A stretch of DNA of 55,711 nt from an uncultured Collinsella sp. (GTDB lineage Bacteria; Actinomycetota; Coriobacteriia; Coriobacteriales; Coriobacteriaceae). The translations under genes and the position numbers were made by a program. Shown here piece after piece: positions 33,105 to 40,789 of the stretch. The stretch is from NCBI GenBank assembly GCA_902493515.1, contig CABUPE010000014.1, forward strand, positions 1 through 55,711, read 5' to 3'. Every line of letters starts with the position of its first letter. Positions within the stretch are counted from its first letter, which is position 1. Under the pieces are notes generated by a model. The model had not been told where the DNA came from. It did not search any database and was given only the letters and a program-made list of their open reading frames with translations.

Positions 33105-34580
33105 ATGGCATCAGACGTTCGCGTCCGCTTTGCACCCTCACCGACGGGCAAGCTGCACATCGGCGGCGCCCGCACCGCTATCTATAACTGGGCTTTCGCC
33201 CGTGCAAACGGCGGCACGTTCATCCTGCGCATCGACGACACCGATCCCACCCGCTCCACCGACGAGAACACGCAGATCATCTTGCGCGCCATGCGTTGGC
33301 TGGGCCTGGACTGGGACGAGGGTCCCGAGGTGGGCGGCGATTTTGGCCCCTACGCCCAGACCGAGCGCCTGGACCTGTACAAGCAGGCCGCCCGGAAGCT
33401 TTGGGACGAGGGCAAGGCATATCCCTGCTTTTGTACCAAGGAGCAGCTCGACGCCGACCGCAAGGCCGCGCAGGAGCGCAAGGACCCCTTCCAGGGCTAT
33501 CAGCGCCGTTGTCGCGATCTTGATCCCGAGGAGGCCCGCCGCCGCATCGAGGCCGGCGAGTCCTACGTCCTGCGCATCAAGGTGCCCGAGGACCGCGGCG
33601 ACGTCGTCATCCACGACGCCGTCCACGGTGAGGTGACCTTCGACGCCAAGGAGCTCGACGACTTTGTCATCTTCCGCTCCGATGGCACGCCCACGTACAA
33701 CTTCGCGACCGTCGTCGACGACGCCATGATGAAGATCACCCATGTCATCCGCGGCGACGACCACCTGTCCAACACCCCGCGTCAGGTCATGGTCTACGAG
33801 GCCCTCGGCGCGCCCGTGCCCACGTTCGCCCACATCTCCATGATCTTGGGCGCCGACGGCAAGAAGCTCTCCAAGCGCCACGGCGCCACCTCGGTGGAGG
33901 AGTACCGCGACGCCGGCTACCTGTCCGACGCCTTCGTCAACTACTTGGCGCTGCTCGGCTGGTCGCTCGACGGCGAGACCACGATCATCCCGCGTGATGT
34001 CCTGGCCAGCAAGTTCTCGCTCGACCGCATCTCCAAGAACCCGGCGACCTTCGACCCCAAGAAGCTCGATTGGGTCAACGCCGAGTACATCAACAGCATG
34101 TCCGACGCGCAGTTTGCCGACGAGATCATGGTCCCCGAGCTGCACGAGGCTGGTCTCATAGAGGGCAATGTTGAGTACGGTGAGGACTGGATCGACGCAC
34201 TCGCTGCCATCGTCAAGCCTCGCACCAAGATGCCGGCCGACGCCGTTACCGTCGCCGCCCCCATCTTCGCTACGGCCGAGACGCTTGAGTATGACGAGAA
34301 GTCCGTCAACAAGGGCCTGGCCAAGGAGGGCATGGGTGCCATTCTGGACGCCGCCAAGGCCGCACTCGAGGGTGTGTCCGAGTGGACCGCCGCCAACGTT
34401 GACGCCGCCCTTGAGCCTCTGCCCGAGCAGCTGGACCTCAAGAAGCGCGTGGTGTTCCAGGCTGTGCGTGTCGCCGTCTGCGGCAACATGGTGAGCCCTC
34501 CGTTGGGCGAGACCATGGCGCTCGTCGGCCGCGACGACTGCCTGGCGCGCATCGACCGCGCCCGCACGATGGCACTGTAA
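33105..34580 (+). CDS. gltX: Glutamyl-tRNA synthetase
   Basis: A 491-residue class I synthetase charging tRNA-Glu. The HIGH-type motif is PSPTGKLHIGGARTA near the N-terminus and the KMSKS-type motif is KKLSKRHGATSVEEYRD; LLGWSLDGE and the C-terminal anticodon-binding region follow. The ATG at 33105 is chosen for GAGGAG upstream; an in-frame start at 33066 would add 13 residues before the conserved N-terminus. It is not known from the window whether a separate GatCAB system exists. Confidence 0.96.
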   Translation: MASDVRVRFAPSPTGKLHIGGARTAIYNWAFARANGGTFILRIDDTDPTRSTDENTQIILRAMRWLGLDWDEGPEVGGDFGPYAQTERLDLYKQAARKLWDEGKAYPCFCTKEQLDADRKAAQERKDPFQGYQRRCRDLDPEEARRRIEAGESYVLRIKVPEDRGDVVIHDAVHGEVTFDAKELDDFVIFRSDGTPTYNFATVVDDAMMKITHVIRGDDHLSNTPRQVMVYEALGAPVPTFAHISMILGADGKKLSKRHGATSVEEYRDAGYLSDAFVNYLALLGWSLDGETTIIPRDVLASKFSLDRISKNPATFDPKKLDWVNAEYINSMSDAQFADEIMVPELHEAGLIEGNVEYGEDWIDALAAIVKPRTKMPADAVTVAAPIFATAETLEYDEKSVNKGLAKEGMGAILDAAKAALEGVSEWTAANVDAALEPLPEQLDLKKRVVFQAVRVAVCGNMVSPPLGETMALVGRDDCLARIDRARTMAL

Positions 34581-34603
34581 TCGCTGCGCAAACGTATGTA
34601 TCC

Positions 34604-34635
34604 GAGCCCCGTTCACCCGAGCGGGGCTCTTGTTT
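34604..34635 (+). terminator. Terminator of gltX
   Basis: GAGCCCCG (34604-34611) pairs with CGGGGCTC (34622-34629) around a 10-nt loop and is followed by TTGTTTCTG. Confidence 0.8.
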
Positions 34636-34668
34636 CTGTAGACGTATGGGATAGGAGGTGCTGGGGCC

Positions 34669-37122
34669 ATGGCCGAGCAACTTTCGCTGTTTGGTTCGCC
34701 AGAACCGGAGGAAGCTCCGAAGTCCGCGGCTCCTGCCGCCGCCCCGGCGCAGCCCGAGCCCGCACCCGAACCCGTCGCCGCCTATGCGAGCGTAGTCCTC
34801 GACATCCCGACGCGTGCACTGTCCGAGCCGTTTGCTTACGGCATTCCGCAGTCACTCGCCAACGATGGTCAGATCGGCTCCACCGTCCTAGTTCATTTTG
34901 GCACCCGTGCCGCCGCAGGCTACATTGTCGACATCGCGCCCGAGCTGGCCGACCTGCAAGGTAACGACGCTCTCGATCCCGCGCGCATTAAAGTCATCGA
35001 GGCTATCCTCAGCAAGCCGCTTTTTACCGCCGAGGCTGCCCGTATCGCACGCTGGATGAGCCGCGAGTACGTCGCAACGCTTTTCGAGTGCCTGCGCCTG
35101 TTCTTGCCTCCGGGCGGCAGCCCGCGCGTGGTCAAGGGTGACGACGGCGTGTGGACGGTTGAACGTCCCGCCGTCAAGCCAATCCAAAACCGCTGGGTCA
35201 TGCTCACGCCCGAGGGTTTCGACTATACGCCGCCCAAGACTGCAGTTCGTCAGCGTCAGCTCATTGAGGCGCTCCAGTGCGGCCCGGTCACGACGCGCGA
35301 CCTCAACCTTCTCTATAACAGCATGTCGGCGACCATCAAGTCGCTCGAAAAACGCGGCGTCGTGGTTGTGGAGGAGCGCCGCGCCTGGCGTGGATGCAGC
35401 GAGCAGACCACGCTGTCCTCGGCAAGCGGCAAGGCGCCGGTCGCACTTACCAACGGCCAGCAGCAGGCGCTCACGCAGATTGAGCGCGCTCGCCTGGATG
35501 CGCACGGCGACGTGGTGCTCGTGGACGGTGTTACGGGCTCCGGCAAAACTGAGGTCTACCTCTCAGCTATCGAGCGCGTGCTGGCTGCCGGCCGTTCGGC
35601 CTGCGTGCTGGTGCCCGAGATTTCGCTGACGGCACAGACCGTCGGCCGTTTCCGCTCGCGCTTTGGCGAGACGGTCGCCGTGTTCCATTCGCGCCTTTCG
35701 GCCGGCGAGCGCCTGGACCAGTGGGACATGGTCGCCAGCGGTGCGGCCCGCGTTGTCGTCGGCGCGCGTTCGGCGCTCTTTTGCCCGCTCAGCGATCTGG
35801 GCCTCATTATCATCGACGAGGAGCACGAGACCAGCTATAAGCAGGGTTCCAACCCGCGCTACCACGCGCGCGAGGTGGCGGCCGAGATGGCGCGGCGCTA
35901 CCGCTGCCCGCTCGTGTTGGGCTCCGCCACGCCTTCTGCTGAGGCCCTCGACCGCTGCCGCCGTGGCACGTATAACGGTGCCACCTGGACGCGCGTCGAG
36001 ATGCCCGAGCGCCCGGGAAACGCCGTGCTGCCGACAGTCCGCATTGCCGACCTGCGCCGCGAGTTCTCGCACGGCAGCCGCTCCATGTTCTCAAAACCGC
36101 TGATGGAAGGCCTGGAGCGTGTGGTCGAGCGCCGCGAAAAAGCCGTGCTGTTGCACAACCGCCGTGGCTTTGCGCCATTCCTCATGTGCCGCGAGTGCGG
36201 CTGCGTCCCCACCTGCAACCACTGCTCCACCGCGCTTACGTATCACGAGCGCACGCACACGCTGCAGTGTCACACATGCGGTTCGTCTTGGCGCGTGCAG
36301 CCGTATCCCGCACCCACGAGCCGTTGCCCCAAATGTGGCAGTCGCTACCTGGCAAAAATGGGTCTGGGCACTCAGCAGATTGAGGATGCACTGCACCAGA
36401 TGCTTCCCGAGGATGTCGCCATTATTCGCATGGATGCCGATTCCACACGTGGCAAGGATGCGCACAAAAAGCTGCTCGAGCAGTTCGATGTGGCCGATTG
36501 CGCCGTGTTGCTGGGCACCCAGATGATTGCCAAGGGTCTCGATTTTCCCGAGGTTACGCTCGTAGGCGTGGTCAATGCCGACTTCGCCCTCAAGCTGCCG
36601 GACTTCCGCGCAGGGGAGCGCGCCTACGACCTGCTGGAACAGGTGGCGGGCCGTGCCGGTCGCGGCGATCGCCCTGGCGAGGTGATCATCCAGACCTACC
36701 TGCCCGGGGATCCGGTCATTCGCGCCGTCGCCGAGCACGACCGCTCTATCTTTACCGACTACGACCTGGACCAGCGCCGCGACGCGCTGTACCCGCCGTT
36801 TGTTCGCCTGGTCAACATCTTGGTGTGGTCGGCGAACCGAGACGACGCGCAGGATTACATCGGGCGCATCGCAAAGCTTCTTAAGCGCCGCTGGCATGCC
36901 GCCGCGCCTGACTTTTTGCGGGCGGGGAGTGCCGTGCCGCAGGTGCTGGGCCCGGCTTCGTGTGTAATCGAGAGAGCCAAGGACCGTTACCGCTTCCATC
37001 TGCTTGTGAAGTCGCCCGTGGGGTACCATATCTCTGATGATATCGACGCCTGCCTCAAAGAGGTGGGCTCTGTGCGCGGCGTGAGCGTGAGCGTTGACGT
37101 CGATGCCTATGATTTGATGTAA
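34669..37122 (+). CDS. priA: Primosomal protein N-prime (replication restart helicase PriA)
   Basis: An 817-residue superfamily 2 helicase that reloads the replisome at stalled forks. The first 35 residues are a Pro/Ala/Glu-rich extension, then the 3-prime-DNA-binding domain (VVLDIPTRALSEPFAY). Walker A is DGVTGSGKTEVYLSA, Walker B/DEAH-box is IIDEEHETSYKQ, and the Zn-binding insertion carries paired cysteines (CRECGCVPTCNHC and CHTCGSSW...CPKCGSRY). Motifs V and VI follow (TQMIAKGLDFPEVTLVGV, QVAGRAGRGDRPGEV). AGGAGGT lies before the ATG. It is followed within 20 bp by def. Confidence 0.96.
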   Translation: MAEQLSLFGSPEPEEAPKSAAPAAAPAQPEPAPEPVAAYASVVLDIPTRALSEPFAYGIPQSLANDGQIGSTVLVHFGTRAAAGYIVDIAPELADLQGNDALDPARIKVIEAILSKPLFTAEAARIARWMSREYVATLFECLRLFLPPGGSPRVVKGDDGVWTVERPAVKPIQNRWVMLTPEGFDYTPPKTAVRQRQLIEALQCGPVTTRDLNLLYNSMSATIKSLEKRGVVVVEERRAWRGCSEQTTLSSASGKAPVALTNGQQQALTQIERARLDAHGDVVLVDGVTGSGKTEVYLSAIERVLAAGRSACVLVPEISLTAQTVGRFRSRFGETVAVFHSRLSAGERLDQWDMVASGAARVVVGARSALFCPLSDLGLIIIDEEHETSYKQGSNPRYHAREVAAEMARRYRCPLVLGSATPSAEALDRCRRGTYNGATWTRVEMPERPGNAVLPTVRIADLRREFSHGSRSMFSKPLMEGLERVVERREKAVLLHNRRGFAPFLMCRECGCVPTCNHCSTALTYHERTHTLQCHTCGSSWRVQPYPAPTSRCPKCGSRYLAKMGLGTQQIEDALHQMLPEDVAIIRMDADSTRGKDAHKKLLEQFDVADCAVLLGTQMIAKGLDFPEVTLVGVVNADFALKLPDFRAGERAYDLLEQVAGRAGRGDRPGEVIIQTYLPGDPVIRAVAEHDRSIFTDYDLDQRRDALYPPFVRLVNILVWSANRDDAQDYIGRIAKLLKRRWHAAAPDFLRAGSAVPQVLGPASCVIERAKDRYRFHLLVKSPVGYHISDDIDACLKEVGSVRGVSVSVDVDAYDLM

Positions 37123-37140
37123 CAACCCGAAAGGATGGCC

Positions 37141-37677
37141 ATGGAAGCCAACGGAATCGTACTGTCGCCCGACCCTCGTCTGCGCCAGGAGTGCGCCGTC
37201 ATCGAGGAGATCACCCCGGCGATCGAGGCGCTTGCCGAGAAGATGAAGAAGATGATGTTCGAGAACGGCGGTTGCGGCCTAGCTGCTCCGCAGATCGGCG
37301 AGCTCGTTCAGCTCGTCACCATCGACTGCGACTACAGCGACAAGAACGACTACGATCCGTACGTGCTCATTAACCCTGTCATTGTTGAGCAGAGTGACCA
37401 TCTGGTGCCGTTTAGCGAGGGCTGCCTTTCCATTCCTGGCATTAGCTGCGAGATCGAGCGTCCCGACCATGTCGTCGTCGAGGCGTACGACTTGGATGCC
37501 AACCTGATTCGCTACGAGGCCTCGGGCGATCTGTTCTGCGTGTGCCTGCAGCACGAGATCGATCACCTGCACGGCAACACCATGTTCGAGCGACTGAAGC
37601 CCATGCAAAGGCTCAAGGCAGTCAAGGAGTACCAGGACGCCCTGGCCCGTGGCGCTCGACCGGGCGAGACCGAATAG
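37141..37677 (+). CDS. def: Peptide deformylase
   Basis: A 178-residue metalloenzyme that removes the N-formyl group from new proteins. Motif 1 is GCGLAAPQIG, motif 2 EGCLSIPG with the metal-binding Cys, and motif 3 LQHEIDHLHG with both His ligands and the catalytic Glu. AAGGA at 37131-37135 favours the ATG at 37141; an ATG at 37135 overlaps that site. The context priA-def-fmt-rsmB is a common translation/replication cluster. Confidence 0.95.
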   Translation: MEANGIVLSPDPRLRQECAVIEEITPAIEALAEKMKKMMFENGGCGLAAPQIGELVQLVTIDCDYSDKNDYDPYVLINPVIVEQSDHLVPFSEGCLSIPGISCEIERPDHVVVEAYDLDANLIRYEASGDLFCVCLQHEIDHLHGNTMFERLKPMQRLKAVKEYQDALARGARPGETE

Positions 37678-37688
37678 GTTAATTGTCC

Positions 37689-37790
37689 GTCCCTGGGATG
37701 GGGCCCACACATATCATCCCGTGCTCAAACATTCTCGCTGCGCTGCGAAACTGCGCGCGGGACGATATGTGTGGGCCCCATCCCAGGGAC
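37689..37790. repeat. 33-bp-arm palindrome between def and fmt
   Basis: Left arm 37689-37721 begins GTCCCTGGGATGGGGCCCAC; right arm 37758-37790 is its complement at 32 of 33 positions. The spacer is 36 nt and includes CTCGCTGCGCTGCG. It lies 11 bp after the def stop. The rest of the 329-bp gap (37791-38006) is T-rich with no recognisable gene; GAGAGGAG before fmt is the only site seen. Confidence 0.92.
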
Positions 37791-38006
37791 TACGTTGTCG
37801 CTCTTCGTTTTGCCCGGGTGCCGTCGGGCCAGGGAGGGGCGTCTTCGCTGATAGGTGCTTTGTTGGGAGGGCTGCTTTCATGCGGCTCTTTCTTTGTTTT
37901 TGGGTATATTTGTTTTTGTTGAATTGTTATTGCGGATGGGCTGGGTACTTGGCTTTCCGCTGTTCTTTGTAGCCGTCTCGGCTTTGGTTGAGAGGAGACG
38001 ATCTTT

Positions 38007-38927
38007 ATGCGTATTGTGTTTATGGGTACGCCTGATTTTGCTGTGCCTTCGCTGACTTCGCTTGTCGAGGCTGGGAATGAGATTGCGCTTGTTGTTACTC
38101 GTCCAGATGCTGTTCGCGGGCGTGGTAAAAAACTTGAGCCGTCTCCTGTTAAGGCTAAGGCGCTTGAGCTTGGGTTGCCGGTTATTGAGGCTAATCGTAT
38201 GACGGCCGAGGTTGTTGAGGCACTCCAGGCTGCCCAGGCTGACATTTTCTGTGTGGCTGCTTATGGTTGCATTTTGCCCGATGAGGTGCTGCATATGGCG
38301 CCGCTCGGCATTGTGAATGTTCATGCGTCCTTGCTGCCCCGTTGGCGTGGCGCTGCTCCTATTCAGCGTGCGATTCTCGCTGGTGATGAGGTTGCTGGCG
38401 TTTCTATCATGCGCATCGGGCATGGCGTGGATACTGGCGCTTATTGTGCTCAGGCTTCCACGTCGGTTGCCGGTAAGCATGCTGAGGCGCTGACCATGGA
38501 GCTTGCTGAGCTTGGCGGCAAACTGCTTGCCGAGACGCTTCCTTCGCTTGCCGATGGTTCGGCGGTTTGGACCGAGCAGGATGAGGCGCTCGTTACCCAT
38601 GCTGCTAAGATTTCTAAGCAGGAGATGCGTCTGGATCCGCAAATGGCTGCGCTCGATTGCGTGCGTCATGTGCTCGCTTCGTCCGATACCGCGCCTGCTC
38701 GTTGCGTGATTGCCGGCAAGACCGTGCGTGTGCTCGATGCTGCGCTGGCCGATGTTTCGCTTGGCGAGGGCGCCGTTGACGTTAAGGCCAAGCGTGTTTA
38801 CCTTGGTCTTTCCGATGGCACGGTTGAGTTGCTCGAGGTTAAGCCCGATGGCAAGCGTGCTATGGCCGCTTCTGCTTGGGCTGCTGGGCTGCAAGGCGCC
38901 GATCTTTCGTGGGGTGTTCTGTCATGA
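38007..38927 (+). CDS. fmt: Methionyl-tRNA formyltransferase
   Basis: A 306-residue enzyme that formylates initiator Met-tRNA with 10-formyltetrahydrofolate. MRIVFMGTPDFAVPSL opens the protein; the catalytic region has NVHASLLPRWRGAAPIQRAI and GHGVDTGAYCAQ, followed by a C-terminal tRNA-binding domain. GAGAGGAGAC precedes the ATG by normal spacing. Codon use leans to T-ending codons and one hand-counted line is 53% GC, lower than neighbouring genes. It overlaps rsmB by four bases. Confidence 0.96.
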   Translation: MRIVFMGTPDFAVPSLTSLVEAGNEIALVVTRPDAVRGRGKKLEPSPVKAKALELGLPVIEANRMTAEVVEALQAAQADIFCVAAYGCILPDEVLHMAPLGIVNVHASLLPRWRGAAPIQRAILAGDEVAGVSIMRIGHGVDTGAYCAQASTSVAGKHAEALTMELAELGGKLLAETLPSLADGSAVWTEQDEALVTHAAKISKQEMRLDPQMAALDCVRHVLASSDTAPARCVIAGKTVRVLDAALADVSLGEGAVDVKAKRVYLGLSDGTVELLEVKPDGKRAMAASAWAAGLQGADLSWGVLS

Positions 38928-40324
38928 GCAAGTTGTCTCCAGCGCGCAAGCTCGCGCTCGATGTGCTAATGGAGGCCGATCGCCGCGGCATGTATGCGCG
39001 TGACGTGCTGTCCTCTCGCGCATCGGCCAAGGCTATTGACCAGCGCGATTCCGCTTTTGCAGCTCGCTTGTCGCTTGGTGTGGCCGCCACGCAGGGTATT
39101 TTGGACGAGCTTCTCGATCAGTTTCTCGATAAGCCTAAAAAGGTTGCGCCGCGTGTTCGTATGGCGCTTCGTATCTCGGCCTTCGAGATGCTCTATCTGC
39201 ATACGCCTGGCCGCGTTGCCGTAAGTCAGGGTGTTGAGCTGGTTCGCTGCGGTGCTAAGTCCGCCGCTGGCTTGGCCAATGCTGTACTGCATAAGGTTGC
39301 GGATAACGTTGAAGATTTTGCCACAGCGTCCGACGTGGATGAATCCGAGCGCCGTCTTGTTCGTCTGTCGCGCCTGATGGGTCTGCCGCGTTGGCTTTGC
39401 GCTCGTATTATGGCCTCGTTCGATACCCCAGAGGGTGCGCTCAACTTTGCTGGCAATCTGGCCCCCGCGCCTCTGGCCCTGCATGAGAACGCCTTTGCGA
39501 ACAAGCCCGATCCGTTTATCTCCCAGCTTGTGGCACCAGTGTTCCCGGGTTGTCATGCGCCTGTCGATGCTCAGGTTACGGTTGCGTCTGGCGTATTTGA
39601 ACGCGCTGCTGCCGTGGCCTCGGATCTTAACGCCCAGCTCATCGCCACGGCTGCCACGCGCCCTGGAAGCTGCCTTGAGATTGGTGCCGGTCGCGGCACC
39701 AAGACCTATGTGATGATGTGCCAGGCCAAGCGTGCGGGCTATGAGCGTCAGCATACGGCGCTCGATCTGCATGATCGCAAGTGTGATCTGAATCTCGCTC
39801 GCCTGCATAAGGCCGGTATTCAGGGCGTTCGTACGGTTTCGGGTGATGCCTGCGAGCTTGATGAGGTGCTCACATCGTTTGATGCCATGCTTGGCGAGCC
39901 GGTTAAGTTCGACACGGTCTTTATCGATGCGCCGTGCTCGGGCACCGGCACCATGCGCCGTCATCCCGAGATCCCTTGGCGACTGACCGAAAAGGACGTG
40001 ACGGTTGAGCTGCCCAAACTGCAACTGACGATGCTCAAGGAAGCTGCCGCGCGCGTGGCTGCCGGCGGCGAGCTCATCTATGCGACGTGCTCGGTCTTCG
40101 ACGAGGAGAACACACAGGTGGTGGACGCGTTCCTTGCTTCTCCCGAGGGTGCCGGCTTTAGCGTGGCGCCGCTTTCCGAGGCACAGATTCTGCAACTCCC
40201 CGAGTTCGATCAGGCCAAGAAGCTCGTATCCGTACGCCAGAACGATCGAGGCCTCTTCCAAAGCGTGCCAGTAAACGCCGACTCCTACGACGGCCACTTC
40301 TGCGCCCGCTTGGTCCACAAGTAA
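38924..40324 (+). CDS. rsmB: 16S rRNA (cytosine(967)-C(5))-methyltransferase
   Basis: A 466-residue RsmB-type methyltransferase. The first 140 or so residues are a NusB-like RNA-binding domain (FEMLYLHTPGRVAVSQGVELVR). The catalytic domain has the SAM loop EIGAGRGTKTYVMM, motif IV DAPCSGTGTMRRHPEIPWRL and motif VI YATCSVFDEEN, which supply both catalytic cysteines. The ATG at 38924 overlaps the fmt stop; a longer in-frame reading is rejected. Confidence 0.94.
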   Translation: MSKLSPARKLALDVLMEADRRGMYARDVLSSRASAKAIDQRDSAFAARLSLGVAATQGILDELLDQFLDKPKKVAPRVRMALRISAFEMLYLHTPGRVAVSQGVELVRCGAKSAAGLANAVLHKVADNVEDFATASDVDESERRLVRLSRLMGLPRWLCARIMASFDTPEGALNFAGNLAPAPLALHENAFANKPDPFISQLVAPVFPGCHAPVDAQVTVASGVFERAAAVASDLNAQLIATAATRPGSCLEIGAGRGTKTYVMMCQAKRAGYERQHTALDLHDRKCDLNLARLHKAGIQGVRTVSGDACELDEVLTSFDAMLGEPVKFDTVFIDAPCSGTGTMRRHPEIPWRLTEKDVTVELPKLQLTMLKEAAARVAAGGELIYATCSVFDEENTQVVDAFLASPEGAGFSVAPLSEAQILQLPEFDQAKKLVSVRQNDRGLFQSVPVNADSYDGHFCARLVHK

Positions 40325-40331
40325 TGACTAT

Positions 40332-40396
40332 GTTGCGGTGAAATAAGGATTGAATAGCGGCCTCTACCCGCCAAACAGTCCTTATTTCACCGCAAC
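40332..40396. repeat. Palindrome downstream of rsmB
   Basis: GTTGCGGTGAAATAAGGA (40332-40349) and its exact complement (40379-40396) flank a 29-nt spacer; allowing one mismatch the arms extend to 21 bp. Pieces of the same sequence occur at 24169-24181 and 46742-46752. Confidence 0.85.
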
Positions 40397-40421
40397 TCAT
40401 AGAGCTACCTGCGACACAAAG

Positions 40422-40459
40422 AAACAGCCCCGCGATCGATGCTGATCGCGGGGCTGTTT
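40422..40459. terminator. Bidirectional terminator between rsmB and the FmdB-type gene
   Basis: A perfect 16-bp stem beginning AAACAGCCCCGCGATC (40422-40437) pairs with 40444-40459 around a 6-nt loop. T residues end the stem on both strands, which suits the two convergent genes. Confidence 0.9.
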
Positions 40460-40464
40460 GGTTC

Positions 40465-40701
40465 CTAGTGGCTATGCGGGCAGTTGGCGCAGCAGCCACT
40501 CGTGGCGTTGGTGCTGGAGCCGCCGCTTCGCTGGTCGGTGTTGTAGAAACCACTGCCCTCAAATTTAATGCCGCTGGCCGAGAACGTCTTGGCCGCCGGG
40601 GCACCGCAGCTGGGGCACACGACCTCGGGAGTCTCGGACATGGGATGCTCAACCTCAAACACGTTGCCGCAGCTCGAGCACTTGTAATCGTAGCGCGCCA
40701 T
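40465..40701 (-). CDS. FmdB-family zinc-ribbon protein
   Basis: A 78-residue small protein. The N-terminal RYDYKCSSCGNVFEVEHPM and VVCPSCGAPAAKTF give the two CxxC pairs of the FmdB/CxxC_CxxC_SSSS regulatory family, and the C-terminal tail SGCCANCPHSH has further Cys and His residues that may bind metal. AAAAGGAAG precedes the ATG. The family's role is poorly defined; some members were proposed as regulators of formamidase or methylamine genes. Confidence 0.9.
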   Translation of the reverse strand: MARYDYKCSSCGNVFEVEHPMSETPEVVCPSCGAPAAKTFSASGIKFEGSGFYNTDQRSGGSSTNATSGCCANCPHSH

Positions 40702-40723
40702 AATACTTCCTTTTCAGCACAAA

Positions 40724-40745
40724 GCGGGCAGATTACTCTGCCCGC
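40724..40745 (-). terminator. Hairpin after the GH13-GH77 gene
   Basis: GCGGGCAGA (40724-40732) and TCTGCCCGC (40737-40745) form a 9-bp stem with a 4-nt loop, 45 bp beyond the stop. On the minus strand TTTGTG follows, a weak T-tract. Confidence 0.6.
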
Positions 40746-40789
40746 AAAAATTCAAACGTCTGTAACTGTACCCTATATCGGGGGTTTTA

